In this document: piece after piece, positions 8,051-16,800 of the stretch
How positions within the stretch are numbered: position 1 is the stretch's first letter
Layout: every line of letters starts with the position of its first letter
NCBI RefSeq assembly: GCF_017255185.1
Contig: NZ_JAFKCZ010000015.1
Span: 54,484-118,483 of the forward strand
Direction of reading: 5' to 3'
DNA from: Parahaliea mediterranea
GTDB lineage: Bacteria > Pseudomonadota > Gammaproteobacteria > Pseudomonadales > Halieaceae
DNA: 64,000 bases
Notes under the pieces: generated by a model
Seen by the model: the letters and a program-made list of their open reading frames with translations, nothing else
The model's database searches: none
What the model was told of the DNA's origin: nothing
Position numbers and translations under genes: made by a program

Positions 8051-10090
8051 ATGTCCAATCCCCTGCTGGAAGATCACCACCTGCCGCCCCTGTCGCGCAT
8101 TCGCGCGGAACACGTGGAGCCGGCGGTAAGCCACCTAATCGAGCGCAACCGGGCCGCGATAGACGACCTGCTGGACAGCTCGGATAGCTACAGCTGGGAA
8201 CAGACGCTACAACCCATAGAAGACCTGGAGGACGACCTGGAGCGCTGCTGGGCACCGGTGTCGCATCTCAACGGCGTAATGAATTCGGAAGCCCTGCGGG
8301 AAGCCTATAACCGCTGCCTCCCGATGCTGTCCGAGTATAGCACCTGGATGGGCCAGCACCCTGCCCTGTACGGGGCATACCGGCAAATCGCCGACGGCGC
8401 CGAATACGCCCGCCTGGACGGCGCCCGGCGCAAGGCGATCGACAACGCCCTGCGCGATTTCCGCCTGGCGGGGGTCGCCCTGCCACCGGAGCAGCAACGC
8501 CGCTACGGGGAAATTCAGCGCCGGCTGTCGGAGCTGGGCAGCAAATTCAGTGAAAACGTGCTGGACGCCACCCACGCCTGGACCCGGGAGGCCAGCGAGG
8601 AAGAGCTGGCGGGGCTGCCGCCAACCGCCCTGGCCAGCGCGCGGCAGGCCGCTTCGCGGGTGGGCCGGGAAGGCTACCTGCTCACCCTGGAAATGCCCTC
8701 GGTGCTGCCGGTGCTGACTTACTGCGACAACGCCGCCCTGCGCGAGGAGGTCTACACCGCCAACGTCACCCGGGCTTCCGGCGAGGGCCCCCACGGGGGC
8801 CAGTGGGACAACTCGGCGCTGATCGGCGAGATCCTCGACCTGCGCCTGGAACTGGCGCGCCTGCTGGGCTTCGACAACTACGCCGAACTGTCCCTGGCCA
8901 CCAAGATGGCCGAGAGCCCGCGGCAGGTTATCGACTTCCTCGAACAGCTGGCGCAGCGCTCCCGGCCCCAGGCACAGCGGGAATGGCGCGAGCTGGGCGA
9001 ATTCGCCCGCGAGCAATACGGCGTGCAACAGCTGAACGCCTGGGACGTGGCCTACTACGGCGAGAAGCTCAAGCAGGCCCGCTACCGCGTGTCACAGGAG
9101 GAGATCCGCCCCTACCTGCCGGTGGACCGGGTGCTGTCGGGCCTGTTCCAACTGGTCGAGCGGCTGTACCAGGTGGAAGTCCGCGAGCTTGGGGACTTCG
9201 ACCGCTACCACGATGATCTGCGCCTGTTCGAGGTGCGCCAAGAGGGCGCGGCCATCGCCCAGTTCTATCTGGATATCTACGCCCGGGCGGACAAGCGCGG
9301 CGGCGCCTGGATGGCCGATTGCCGGGTGCGGCGCCAGCGCAAGGACGGCCTGCAGTTGCCGGTGGCCTTCCTGGTGTGCAATTTCACCCCCCCGGTGGGG
9401 GACGCCCCCTCCCTGCTCACCGAGCAGGAGCTCACCACCTTGTTCCACGAGTTCGGCCACGGGCTACACCATATGCTGACCCGGCAGCACGTGGCCGCGG
9501 TGTCCGGCATCAACGGCGTGGCCTGGGACGCGGTGGAATTACCCAGCCAGTTCCTGGAAAACTGGTGCTACGAACCCGAGGCCCTGGCCTTTATCACCGG
9601 ACACTTCGAAACCGGCGAGCCACTGCCGCGGGAGCTGCTGGACAAAATGCTGGCGGCGAAGAACTTCCAGTCCGCCATGTTCATGGTGCGCCAACTGGAA
9701 TTTGCCCTGTTCGACTTCCGCCTGCACATGGAATGGTCCCTCGAACAACCGCCCTCGGTACAGGACCTGCTGGACGCGGTCAGGGAACAGGTGGCGGTGT
9801 TGAAACCGCCCGCCTTCAACCGTTTCCAGCACAGCTTTTCCCACATCTTCGCCGGCGGCTATGCCGCAGGTTACTACAGCTACAAGTGGGCGGAGGTGCT
9901 GTCCGCGGACGCCTTTTCGCGCTTCGAGGAGGAGGGCATCTTCAACCGGGTCACCGGCGCGGAGTTTCGCGACAAGGTGCTGGCGGTGGGCGGCTCACAG
10001 GACGCCATGGACCTGTTCGTCAATTTCCGCGGGCGGGAGCCGGATATCGAGGCCTTGCTGCGGCACAGCGGCATTGCCGCGGTCGAATAA
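8051..10090 (+). CDS. prlC: oligopeptidase A (M3 family zinc metallopeptidase)
   Basis: This is a 679-residue cytosolic oligopeptidase, matching the ~680 residues of E. coli OpdA/PrlC. The zinc site is HEFGH (466-470) with the third ligand Glu in VELPSQF (~496). The N-terminus MSNPLLEDHHLPPLSRI aligns with the family start, so I chose ATG 8051 over the in-frame ATG at 8000. Known family role: degradation of signal peptides and peptides released by larger proteases. The last codons GTC GAA TAA lie inside the first copy of a palindromic intergenic repeat (see 10082-10232), so the stop codon is supplied by that element. Confidence 0.93.
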   Translation: MSNPLLEDHHLPPLSRIRAEHVEPAVSHLIERNRAAIDDLLDSSDSYSWEQTLQPIEDLEDDLERCWAPVSHLNGVMNSEALREAYNRCLPMLSEYSTWMGQHPALYGAYRQIADGAEYARLDGARRKAIDNALRDFRLAGVALPPEQQRRYGEIQRRLSELGSKFSENVLDATHAWTREASEEELAGLPPTALASARQAASRVGREGYLLTLEMPSVLPVLTYCDNAALREEVYTANVTRASGEGPHGGQWDNSALIGEILDLRLELARLLGFDNYAELSLATKMAESPRQVIDFLEQLAQRSRPQAQREWRELGEFAREQYGVQQLNAWDVAYYGEKLKQARYRVSQEEIRPYLPVDRVLSGLFQLVERLYQVEVRELGDFDRYHDDLRLFEVRQEGAAIAQFYLDIYARADKRGGAWMADCRVRRQRKDGLQLPVAFLVCNFTPPVGDAPSLLTEQELTTLFHEFGHGLHHMLTRQHVAAVSGINGVAWDAVELPSQFLENWCYEPEALAFITGHFETGEPLPRELLDKMLAAKNFQSAMFMVRQLEFALFDFRLHMEWSLEQPPSVQDLLDAVREQVAVLKPPAFNRFQHSFSHIFAGGYAAGYYSYKWAEVLSADAFSRFEEEGIFNRVTGAEFRDKVLAVGGSQDAMDLFVNFRGREPDIEALLRHSGIAAVE

Positions 10091-10232
10091 ATTCGACCCT
10101 ACATGGGTTGGGCGTGCCTCCCTGGCTCTGGTCGAATGAATTCGACCCTACAGGGGTTGGGGGCACCTCCCTGACTCTGGTCGAATGAATTCGACCCTAC
10201 AGGGGTTGGTCGAATGAATTCGACCCTACAGG
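10082..10232. repeat. four copies of a GTCGAAT-(N2)-ATTCGAC palindromic repeat
   Basis: Four copies lie at about 10082-10103, 10131-10152, 10180-10201 and 10209-10230. Each has the inverted repeat GTCGAAT-GA-ATTCGAC (AA centre in the first copy) followed by CCTACA. The spacers share GGGGTTGG and CTGACTCTGG-like words. The first copy contains the stop codon of the oligopeptidase gene. The element recurs at 12.5, 26.6 and 30.5 kb, always between genes, which is REP-like behaviour. Confidence 0.9.
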
Positions 10233-10244
10233 GCCGGGGGCGGA

Positions 10245-10739
10245 TCAATCCGTTGCGGTATCGTGGCGCCAGCCGGCGCAGCCCTTTTGCCCCGGGCCGG
10301 AGGCCACGCACAACTCGACCTCGCGCAGGTCCTCCCCGGCGGACAGTTCCAGCAGGCGGCCGAGCAGGTAGTGGGAAAACTCCTCCACGGTGGCGTTGCG
10401 AATCGGCAATACCTGGGTGTCCCGACGCAGGAACAGCATCTCGTCGGTGGCGAATCGCACCCGATAGTAATCGCCCGACTCGTCGATTGACTGGTGCGGC
10501 GACTCCGCCGCCAGCAACATGTACTCGTCGAGCGCGTCACAGAGCTGTTTGAGACGCGTCTTGTACACATTGTAATCGGCGGAAAAGCCGTTCTCCCCCA
10601 TCGGCGCCACGATGCGCGCCGACACGGAATAATTGTGTCCGTGGAGCCGCTCGCGCTCGGTGGCGCTGAATATCGTGTAGTGGGCCGCGGAAAACTTGTG
10701 ACTCTCCTTGTCGATGTACAGTGTGGTGAGGCGCTCCAT
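10245..10739 (-). CDS. QueD/6-pyruvoyltetrahydropterin synthase-like protein with ExxHGH (PTPS-III type) signature
   Basis: This is a 164-residue protein of the tunnelling-fold PTPS/QueD family. Zinc-binding histidines are seen in HKFSAAH and LHGHNY near the N-terminus, with a further conserved Glu later (ATVEEFSHYLL). The start at ATG 10739 has a GGGAG site five bases upstream; longer in-frame starts add non-homologous sequence. The QueD catalytic Cys (CxxxHGH) is absent: the local sequence is ERLHGH, i.e. ExxHGH. That is the signature of the PTPS-III subgroup, known to make 6-hydroxymethyl-dihydropterin in place of FolB. Queuosine synthesis therefore looks less likely than a folate/pterin role, although a queuosine-precursor transporter is nearby. 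The protein is longer than E. coli QueD (~120 residues). Confidence 0.8.
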   Translation of the reverse strand: MERLTTLYIDKESHKFSAAHYTIFSATERERLHGHNYSVSARIVAPMGENGFSADYNVYKTRLKQLCDALDEYMLLAAESPHQSIDESGDYYRVRFATDEMLFLRRDTQVLPIRNATVEEFSHYLLGRLLELSAGEDLREVELCVASGPGQKGCAGWRHDTATD

Positions 10740-10922
10740 GATCTCCCGGTTCCGCGTGGTGGGCACACCATTGTTGCGGCTGGCTCGCGCATTGGCAAGG
10801 GCCGCGAACGGCGGGCCTGAAATCAATCCGCGTCCCGGAGGACGGCACCGCGAAGATTGAACCGGGGCAGGTCATGGCGGCATACTGCGGCACTCAGCAA
10901 ACAAGAGGCAGCGCAAAGCAGC

Positions 10923-11624
10923 ATGAAGACAGCCATCATCACCGGCGCCAGCGTCGGCATCGGCAGGGCCACCGCGGCCCGTTTTATCGCGGAGGAGTAC
11001 CGCGTGTTCAACCTGTCGCGACGCTCCTGTCCCGAACCGGGGGTCACCAACCTACCCTGCGACCTGGGCTCGGACAGCGACATTGCCGAGTGCTGCGGCG
11101 CGCTGCTGGAAGTGATTGCCGGCAGCGACAGCGTGGCCCTGGTGCACAACGCCAGCCAGATGCGCAAGGACAGTGTCGACGACTGCGGCAGCGCCAGCCT
11201 GCGCGAGGTACTGGAAACCAACGTGGTCGCCATCAATAGCATCAACCAGCACCTGTTGCCCCGGCTACCCGCCGGATCGAGCCTGCTGTACGTTGGCTCC
11301 ACGCTGTCGGAAAAAGCGGTGGCCGGTTCGTTCAGCTATGTCCTGAGCAAGCACGCCCAGCTCGGCATGATGCGCGCGAGTTGCCAGGACCTGATGGGCC
11401 GCGGGGTACACACCGCGTTGATCTGCCCCGGCTTCACCGACACCGAAATGCTGCGTACCCACCTCGGCAACGACGTACGGATCATCGACGCCATCGCCGC
11501 CATGAACAGCTACAACCGCCTGATCGAACCGGCCGAGATTGCCGAACTGCTGTTTTGGGCACACGGCAACCCGGTGATCAACGGCGCGGTCCTGCACGCC
11601 AACCTGGGTCAGCGGGAAAGCTGA
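10923..11624 (+). CDS. short-chain dehydrogenase/reductase (SDR)
   Basis: This 233-residue protein has a classical SDR Rossmann fold. It shows TGASVGIG (nucleotide-binding GxxxGxG) at residues 7-14, the NAS motif in ALVHNAS, a catalytic Ser in LLYVGSTLS and the YVLSKHA (YxxxK) active site. The Arg/Ser content after strand 2 (LSRRS) suggests NADP(H) preference. ATG 10923 was chosen because the glycine motif then sits at the usual distance. The downstream transporter starts one base after its stop, so the two are surely co-translated. Divergence from a PTPS-like gene suggests a pterin substrate (sepiapterin-reductase-like), but that is inference from neighbourhood only. Confidence 0.85.
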   Translation: MKTAIITGASVGIGRATAARFIAEEYRVFNLSRRSCPEPGVTNLPCDLGSDSDIAECCGALLEVIAGSDSVALVHNASQMRKDSVDDCGSASLREVLETNVVAINSINQHLLPRLPAGSSLLYVGSTLSEKAVAGSFSYVLSKHAQLGMMRASCQDLMGRGVHTALICPGFTDTEMLRTHLGNDVRIIDAIAAMNSYNRLIEPAEIAELLFWAHGNPVINGAVLHANLGQRES

Positions 11625-11625
11625 G

Positions 11626-12432
11626 TTGGCCGGGATCACTACTGTTATTGGCGAAGCCGAGCTGCGGGAGCGGCGCGAGCGGGTCTTCCTGGTGCTGGCG
11701 GGCACCTTCCTGAGCGCCATGACCCTGCTCAATGTGATCGGGATTACCCGTTTCATCCAGCTCGGGCCGATGGCGCTGGCGGTGGGCGTGCTGCCCTACC
11801 CCCTGACTTTCCTGTGCACCGACCTGATTTGCGAACTCTACGGCAAGGCGCGGGCCAACTTCCTGGTCAGCGTCGGCCTGGGGCTCAATTTCCTGATCCT
11901 GTTCGTCCTGTTCCTGGGGGACGCCATTCCCTCGGTGCCGGCGGACCAGATGCCCCCGTGGCAGGTACTGCAGTTGGCCGCGCCAGTGGCGCTGCCCAAC
12001 GGCGATACCGTGGAGGGCAGTATCGGTCTCTACCAGCTGATCTACGCCACCACCTCCGGCGCGGTGTTCGCCTCGATGCTGGCCTACATCGCCGCCCAGT
12101 ACTGCGACGTGCAGTTGTTCCACTTCTGGAAACGGGTCACGCGGGGCAAGTACCTGTGGGTGCGCAACAACTTCAGCACCCTGATGAGCCAGATGGTGGA
12201 CTCGGTGATGGTGATCAGCGTGACCTTCGGCGCCGCCTTTCTGCGTGGCGACATCGCCCTGAAGGCGATGCTGGTATTGATCGGCAGCAACTACCTGTTC
12301 AAGGCCTCGGTGGCATTGATCGATACCGGCCCGTTCTATCTTTGCGTGCACTACCTGCGGCGCTATCTGCGACTGGAGGCGGAACAGTATCCCCGGGCGG
12401 AGCCCCGCAGCCGTACCGGGCAGGGTGTTTGA
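11626..12432 (+). CDS. yhhQ: queuosine precursor transporter (YhhQ/VUT family)
   Basis: This is a 268-residue inner-membrane protein with about six helices. It carries the family's characteristic N-terminal pattern (LNVIGITRFI, PYPLTFLCTDLICELYGK) and the C-terminal NNFSTLMSQMVDSVMVI and ALIDTGPFYLCVHYL segments. YhhQ-family proteins import preQ0/preQ1 for queuosine-tRNA modification. The start codon is TTG at 11626, one base after the SDR stop, indicating translational coupling. Tandem 20-bp repeats begin right after the stop codon. Confidence 0.88.
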   Translation: MAGITTVIGEAELRERRERVFLVLAGTFLSAMTLLNVIGITRFIQLGPMALAVGVLPYPLTFLCTDLICELYGKARANFLVSVGLGLNFLILFVLFLGDAIPSVPADQMPPWQVLQLAAPVALPNGDTVEGSIGLYQLIYATTSGAVFASMLAYIAAQYCDVQLFHFWKRVTRGKYLWVRNNFSTLMSQMVDSVMVISVTFGAAFLRGDIALKAMLVLIGSNYLFKASVALIDTGPFYLCVHYLRRYLRLEAEQYPRAEPRSRTGQGV

Positions 12433-12434
12433 GC

Positions 12435-12534
12435 GTGGTACCGGTCGAGTAAACGCGGTATCGGTCGAGTAAACGTGGCATCGGTCGAGTAAACGTGGCA
12501 TCGGTCGAGTAAACGTGGCATCGGTCGAATAAAT
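12435..12534. repeat. 20-bp tandem repeat, ~5 units
   Basis: Units of 20 bases (consensus GTGGCATCGGTCGAGTAAAC) repeat at 12435, 12455, 12475, 12495 and 12515. The first two differ at a few bases. The fifth runs directly into the palindromic GTCGAATAAATTCGAC element. The array starts two bases after the transporter stop codon and has no coding signal. Confidence 0.9.
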
Positions 12535-12720
12535 TCGACCCTACAGGGAGTATCGCCCCCCTGTCCTGTAGGGCCGAATTCATTCGGCCATCCCCGAACG
12601 GTCCTCCCCCGTAGGGCCGAATTCATTCGGCCACCCCCGAACGGTACAAACCCCCACCTGCCGGGCCGAGGGCCGCCCCCCCCTTTTCGGGTCATTCATT
12701 CGGCCCCCCGTGCGGGGGGC
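12520..12720. repeat. cluster of palindromic intergenic elements, two sequence variants
   Basis: Together with the tandem repeats this fills the 312-base gap between the transporter and the leucine-dehydrogenase-like gene; I see no gene in it. It holds GTCGAAT-AA-ATTCGAC (~12525-12540), then inverted-orientation copies with GCCGAAT-TC-ATTCGGC (~12573-12590 and ~12616-12632), and a degenerate one near 12690-12705 after CTTTTCGGGTCATTC. The T-to-C and A-to-G changes in the two arms compensate each other. Confidence 0.85.
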
Positions 12721-12744
12721 CACCACTACCGGAAGACCGCGGGA

Positions 12745-13815
12745 TCAACTCGCCTCGGCAAGCGCCACCGGCGCCAGGCGCTCGCGTCGAAGGTACTCCC
12801 TGGCCAGCTCCTCGGCGATCACCTCGGAGGGGCGGTGACACTCGTCGGCCCGGCGCAGCACCTCGGCGAGGGTGGTTCCAATACGCTCGATGTGAGCCTG
12901 CTTGACGCTGTCGGCGGAGCCGCTGCGCTGGTGATGCACATCGATAATGCCACCCGCGTTGACCAAAAAGTCGGGGCAGTAAAGGATGCCCAGGTCCTTG
13001 AGATGGGCGCAGTCCGCCGGAGTGGCGAGCTGGTTGTTGGCGGCGCCGCAAATGATCCCCGCGCGTACCCGCGGAATGCTCTGCTCGTTAAGCACCGCTC
13101 CCATGGCGCAGGGCGCCAGGATGTCGACTTCAAGGCCGAGGACCTCGGCCACATCCACCGCGATCACCCCCAGCTCCTTGGTCGCCCGCTCCAGGTTGGC
13201 GGCGTTGACGTCGGCCCCGTAGACGATGGCGCCGTCCTCGCGCAAATGCTTCGCCAGGTAGAAACCCACATGGCCCAGCCCCTGGATGGCCACCTTGAGG
13301 CCGTCAAAGGTATCGACCCCGAGGCGGTGACGCACCGCGGCACGCATCCCCAGGTACACGCCCCAGGCGGTGCTCGGCGAGGGATCGCCACCGTACTCGT
13401 TGTCGTCCAGGCCGCTCACCCAGCGGGTGCGCTCGCTCATTGTGCGGATATCCGCCACGCCGGTGCCGGAATCCTCGGCCGCCACGTAGCGCCCTCCCTG
13501 GGATTCCACGAAATCCCCCATCGCCCGCAATAACTCCGGGGTCTTGTCCTGCCGGGAGTCGCCGATAATCACCGATTTGCCGCCCCCCAGGGGCAATCCC
13601 GCCAGGGCGGACTTGTAGGTCATACCGCGCGACAAGCGCAACACATCGTGCAGGGCCGCCTCGTCGGAGGCGTAGGGGAACATGCGGCAACCACCGACGG
13701 CCGGCCCCAGGGTGGAATCGTGCACCGCGATGATGGCGCGCAGGCCGGTGGCTCTGTCGCTGCAAAAGGAAACCAGCTCGTGCTGATCGAAAGCCGGTGC
13801 TGAAAACACGCTCAT
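12745..13815 (-). CDS. Leu/Phe/Val/Glu-type amino acid dehydrogenase (leucine dehydrogenase-like)
   Basis: This is a 356-residue NAD-dependent amino acid dehydrogenase. The substrate/catalytic region PLGGGKSVIIGD holds the catalytic Lys. GPAVGGCRM and MTYKSALAGL are typical of leucine dehydrogenases rather than glutamate dehydrogenases. The C-terminal Rossmann domain has GLGHVG, and the ILAPCAMGAVLN segment matches the family. It deaminates branched-chain or aromatic amino acids to 2-oxo acids. It lies 33 bases downstream of the 2-oxo-acid:ferredoxin oxidoreductase on the same strand, so its product is probably the oxidoreductase's substrate. GAGGAT precedes the ATG. Confidence 0.9.
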   Translation of the reverse strand: MSVFSAPAFDQHELVSFCSDRATGLRAIIAVHDSTLGPAVGGCRMFPYASDEAALHDVLRLSRGMTYKSALAGLPLGGGKSVIIGDSRQDKTPELLRAMGDFVESQGGRYVAAEDSGTGVADIRTMSERTRWVSGLDDNEYGGDPSPSTAWGVYLGMRAAVRHRLGVDTFDGLKVAIQGLGHVGFYLAKHLREDGAIVYGADVNAANLERATKELGVIAVDVAEVLGLEVDILAPCAMGAVLNEQSIPRVRAGIICGAANNQLATPADCAHLKDLGILYCPDFLVNAGGIIDVHHQRSGSADSVKQAHIERIGTTLAEVLRRADECHRPSEVIAEELAREYLRRERLAPVALAEAS

Positions 13816-13848
13816 TGGGCAATCCTCAATAGGGTTGGGGGTATCGGG

Positions 13849-16800
13849 TCAGGCCGCGTCGACGAACTTTACCGCCGCGGTTTGTGATTCGCCGCGCAGT
13901 TGCGCGTACAGTTGCTGCTGGCGCAGTGCCAGCTGGTCGCGATTGCGGTCCTTTACGTGACCGTAGCCGCGCAGTTTGGCCGGCAGGCGCGCCAGTTCCA
14001 GTGCCGGGGCGTAGTTGTCCGCGTCCAGCTCACGGCAAATGGTCTCGAGCACGGCCTCGTAGTCGGCGATATCCTGGCGTTCGCGCCGGCGCTCGGCGGT
14101 ATAGCCGAACACATCCCACCGGGTGCCGCGCAGGCGGCGCAATTTCGCCAGCCACTCGAAAGCCGTCATCATCCAGGGGCCGAACTCTCGCTTGACCAGG
14201 TGCCCGGTGCCCGGATCGCGCTTGGCCAGCAGGGGCGGCGCCAGATTGAAACGCAGTTCGTAGTCACCCTCGAACTGCCGCGCCAGCTGCTGGCGAAACT
14301 CATCGCTGCTGTGCAGGCGCGCAACCTCGTACTCGTCCTTGTAGGCCATCAGCTTGTACAGATTGCGAGCCGCCGCGACGGCAATGGAGTCAGCCTCCTC
14401 CGCGCGCGGATCCGCCGCGCGCACCTGCTCCACACGTTGGCGATAGCGCTCGGCATAGGCAGCGTCCTGGTAGTCACCCAGGCGCTTGACCCGGTCGGCG
14501 ACGATATCGTCCAGCCGCTCCAGGCGCGCCCGGGGTTCCGGTGCCAGCTCATCGACCAGGGCCAGCACCTTGTCCGGCTGGTACGCGGCACGGCGCCCCC
14601 ACAGGAAGGCGGCCTTGTTGAACGACACGGCCACGCCGTTCAACTCGATGGCCTGCTCCAGGGCCTCGGCGGATACCGGCACCATGCCACGCTGCCAGGC
14701 GAAGCCCAGCAGGAACAGGTTGGCGGCAATGGAATCGCCAAGCAACTGCGTGGCAATCCGGGTGGCATCGATAAAGTGCGTGCCCGCCTCGCCCACTTCC
14801 TCGCTCACCCGGCCCTGCATCGACGCGGTGGGGAACCTGGCGTCGGGGTCGAGAACAAAGGCCGCGGTGGGCACCTCTGCGTTGTTGACCACGGCGTGGG
14901 TGCGGCCGTGGGATACCTTGCCCAGGGCCTCGTAGGTCGCGGTCACCACCAGGTCGCAGCCCAATAGCAGGTCGGCCTCGCCGGCGGGAATGCGCACCGC
15001 CTTGATATCCTCCTGGTCGGCGCTCACCCGCACGTGGCTGACCACGGCGCCGAACTTCTGCGCCAGGCCGGTCTGGTTCATGGTTGCGCAGCCCTTGCCC
15101 TCGATATGGGCGGCCATCGCCACCAGGGCGGTGATGGTCAGCACGCCGGTACCACCGACGCCGGTCACTACCGTGTTCCAGGGGCGGTCGAGGGCCGGCA
15201 GCCGGGGCTCCGGCAGCGGGTCGAAAATGTGATCCGAATCCCCCGCGCCCTCGGGTTTGCGCAGTTTGCCACCCAGTACGGTGACAAAGCTGGGACAAAA
15301 GCCCTTGGCGCAACTGAAATCCTTGTTGCAGGCACTCTGGTCGATACGCCGCTTGCGACCCAGTTCGGTTTCCCTGGGAATCACCGACAGGCAGTTGGAT
15401 TTGACGCTGCAGTCGCCACAACCCTCGCAGACCGCGTCGTTAATGAACAGGCGCTTGGCGGGGTCATGCATCAGGCCTTTCTTGCGACGGCGGCGTTTCT
15501 CGGCGGCGCAGGTCTGGACATAGACAATCACAGACGTCCCCTCGAACTCACGCAGGGTCTTTTGCAGGCTGTCCATCTCGTCGCGGTGGTGCAGGCTGAA
15601 GCCTGCGATGCCGCCGAACTGGCCGCGCCAGGCTTCCGGCGCCTCGCTGACCAGGGCGATGCGGCGCACCCCCTCCCCGCTGACCTGGCGCACCATGTCG
15701 CCGACGGACAGCGTGCCATCGACGGGCTGGCCACCGGTCATCGCCACGGCGTCGTTGTAGAGAATTTTGTAGGTAATGTTCACCTTGGCGGCCACCGCGG
15801 CGCGGATCGCCAGCAAGCCGCTGTGGAAATAGGTGCCGTCTCCCAGGTTCTGGAATACATGCCTGGTGTCGGTAAAGGGCGCCTGGCCGACCCAGGTCAC
15901 ACCCTCGCCGCCCATCTGGGTAAACGTGTGAGTCTCCCTGTCGGGCATCCAGGTAGCCATATAATGGCAGCCGATGCCACCCATGGCGCGGCTGCCCTCG
16001 GGGATCCGGGTGGAGGTGTTATGGGGGCAGCCGGAGCAAAAGTGGGGCACCCGCTCGATACCCTCGCGCGGCGCGGCCAGGGAGGCCTCCTTGCGATGAA
16101 TCCATGCCACACGCTGCTCCATCAGCTCCGAGCGGAAAAAGCGCTTGATCCTGCTGTGAATCGCCAGGGCGACCATGGCCGGCGTCAATTCACCCAGGTT
16201 GGGCAGCAGGTCGGCGCCGTTCTCGTCGAACTCGCCGAACACCCGCGGACGCGCGGCCACCGGGTAGTTGTAGAGCTGTCCGGTGAGCTGGTCCTCGATG
16301 ATGGAGCGTTTTTCCTCCACCACCAGGATTTCCTCCAGGCCCTCGGCGAACTCGTGCGTGGTGCGCGGCTCCAGCGGCCAGGGCATGCCCACCTTGTACA
16401 CCCGCAGGCCGATTTCGGCGGCCGCCCGGTCGTCGATGCCCATGTCCTCCAAAGCCTGCATGACATCCAGGTAGGCCTTGCCGGAAGTGACGATGCCCAG
16501 GCGCGCGTTGGGGCTGTCCACAACGATACGGTTGAGGCCATTGACCCGGGCGAACTCCCGCGCGGCGTAAATCTTGTACTTATTCAGCCGCAATTCCTGT
16601 TCCAGCGGCTTATCGGGCCAGCGGGCGTGCACGCCGTCGGCGGGCAGCGCGAAATCCTCGGGGATGACGATATCGATGCGGTTGGGGTCGATATCCGCGG
16701 AAATCGCCGAATCCATATTCTCGGTAATGGCCTTCAGCGCCACCCAGCAACCCGAGTACCGCGACAGCTCCCAGCCGTACACCCCCAGATCCAGCACTTC

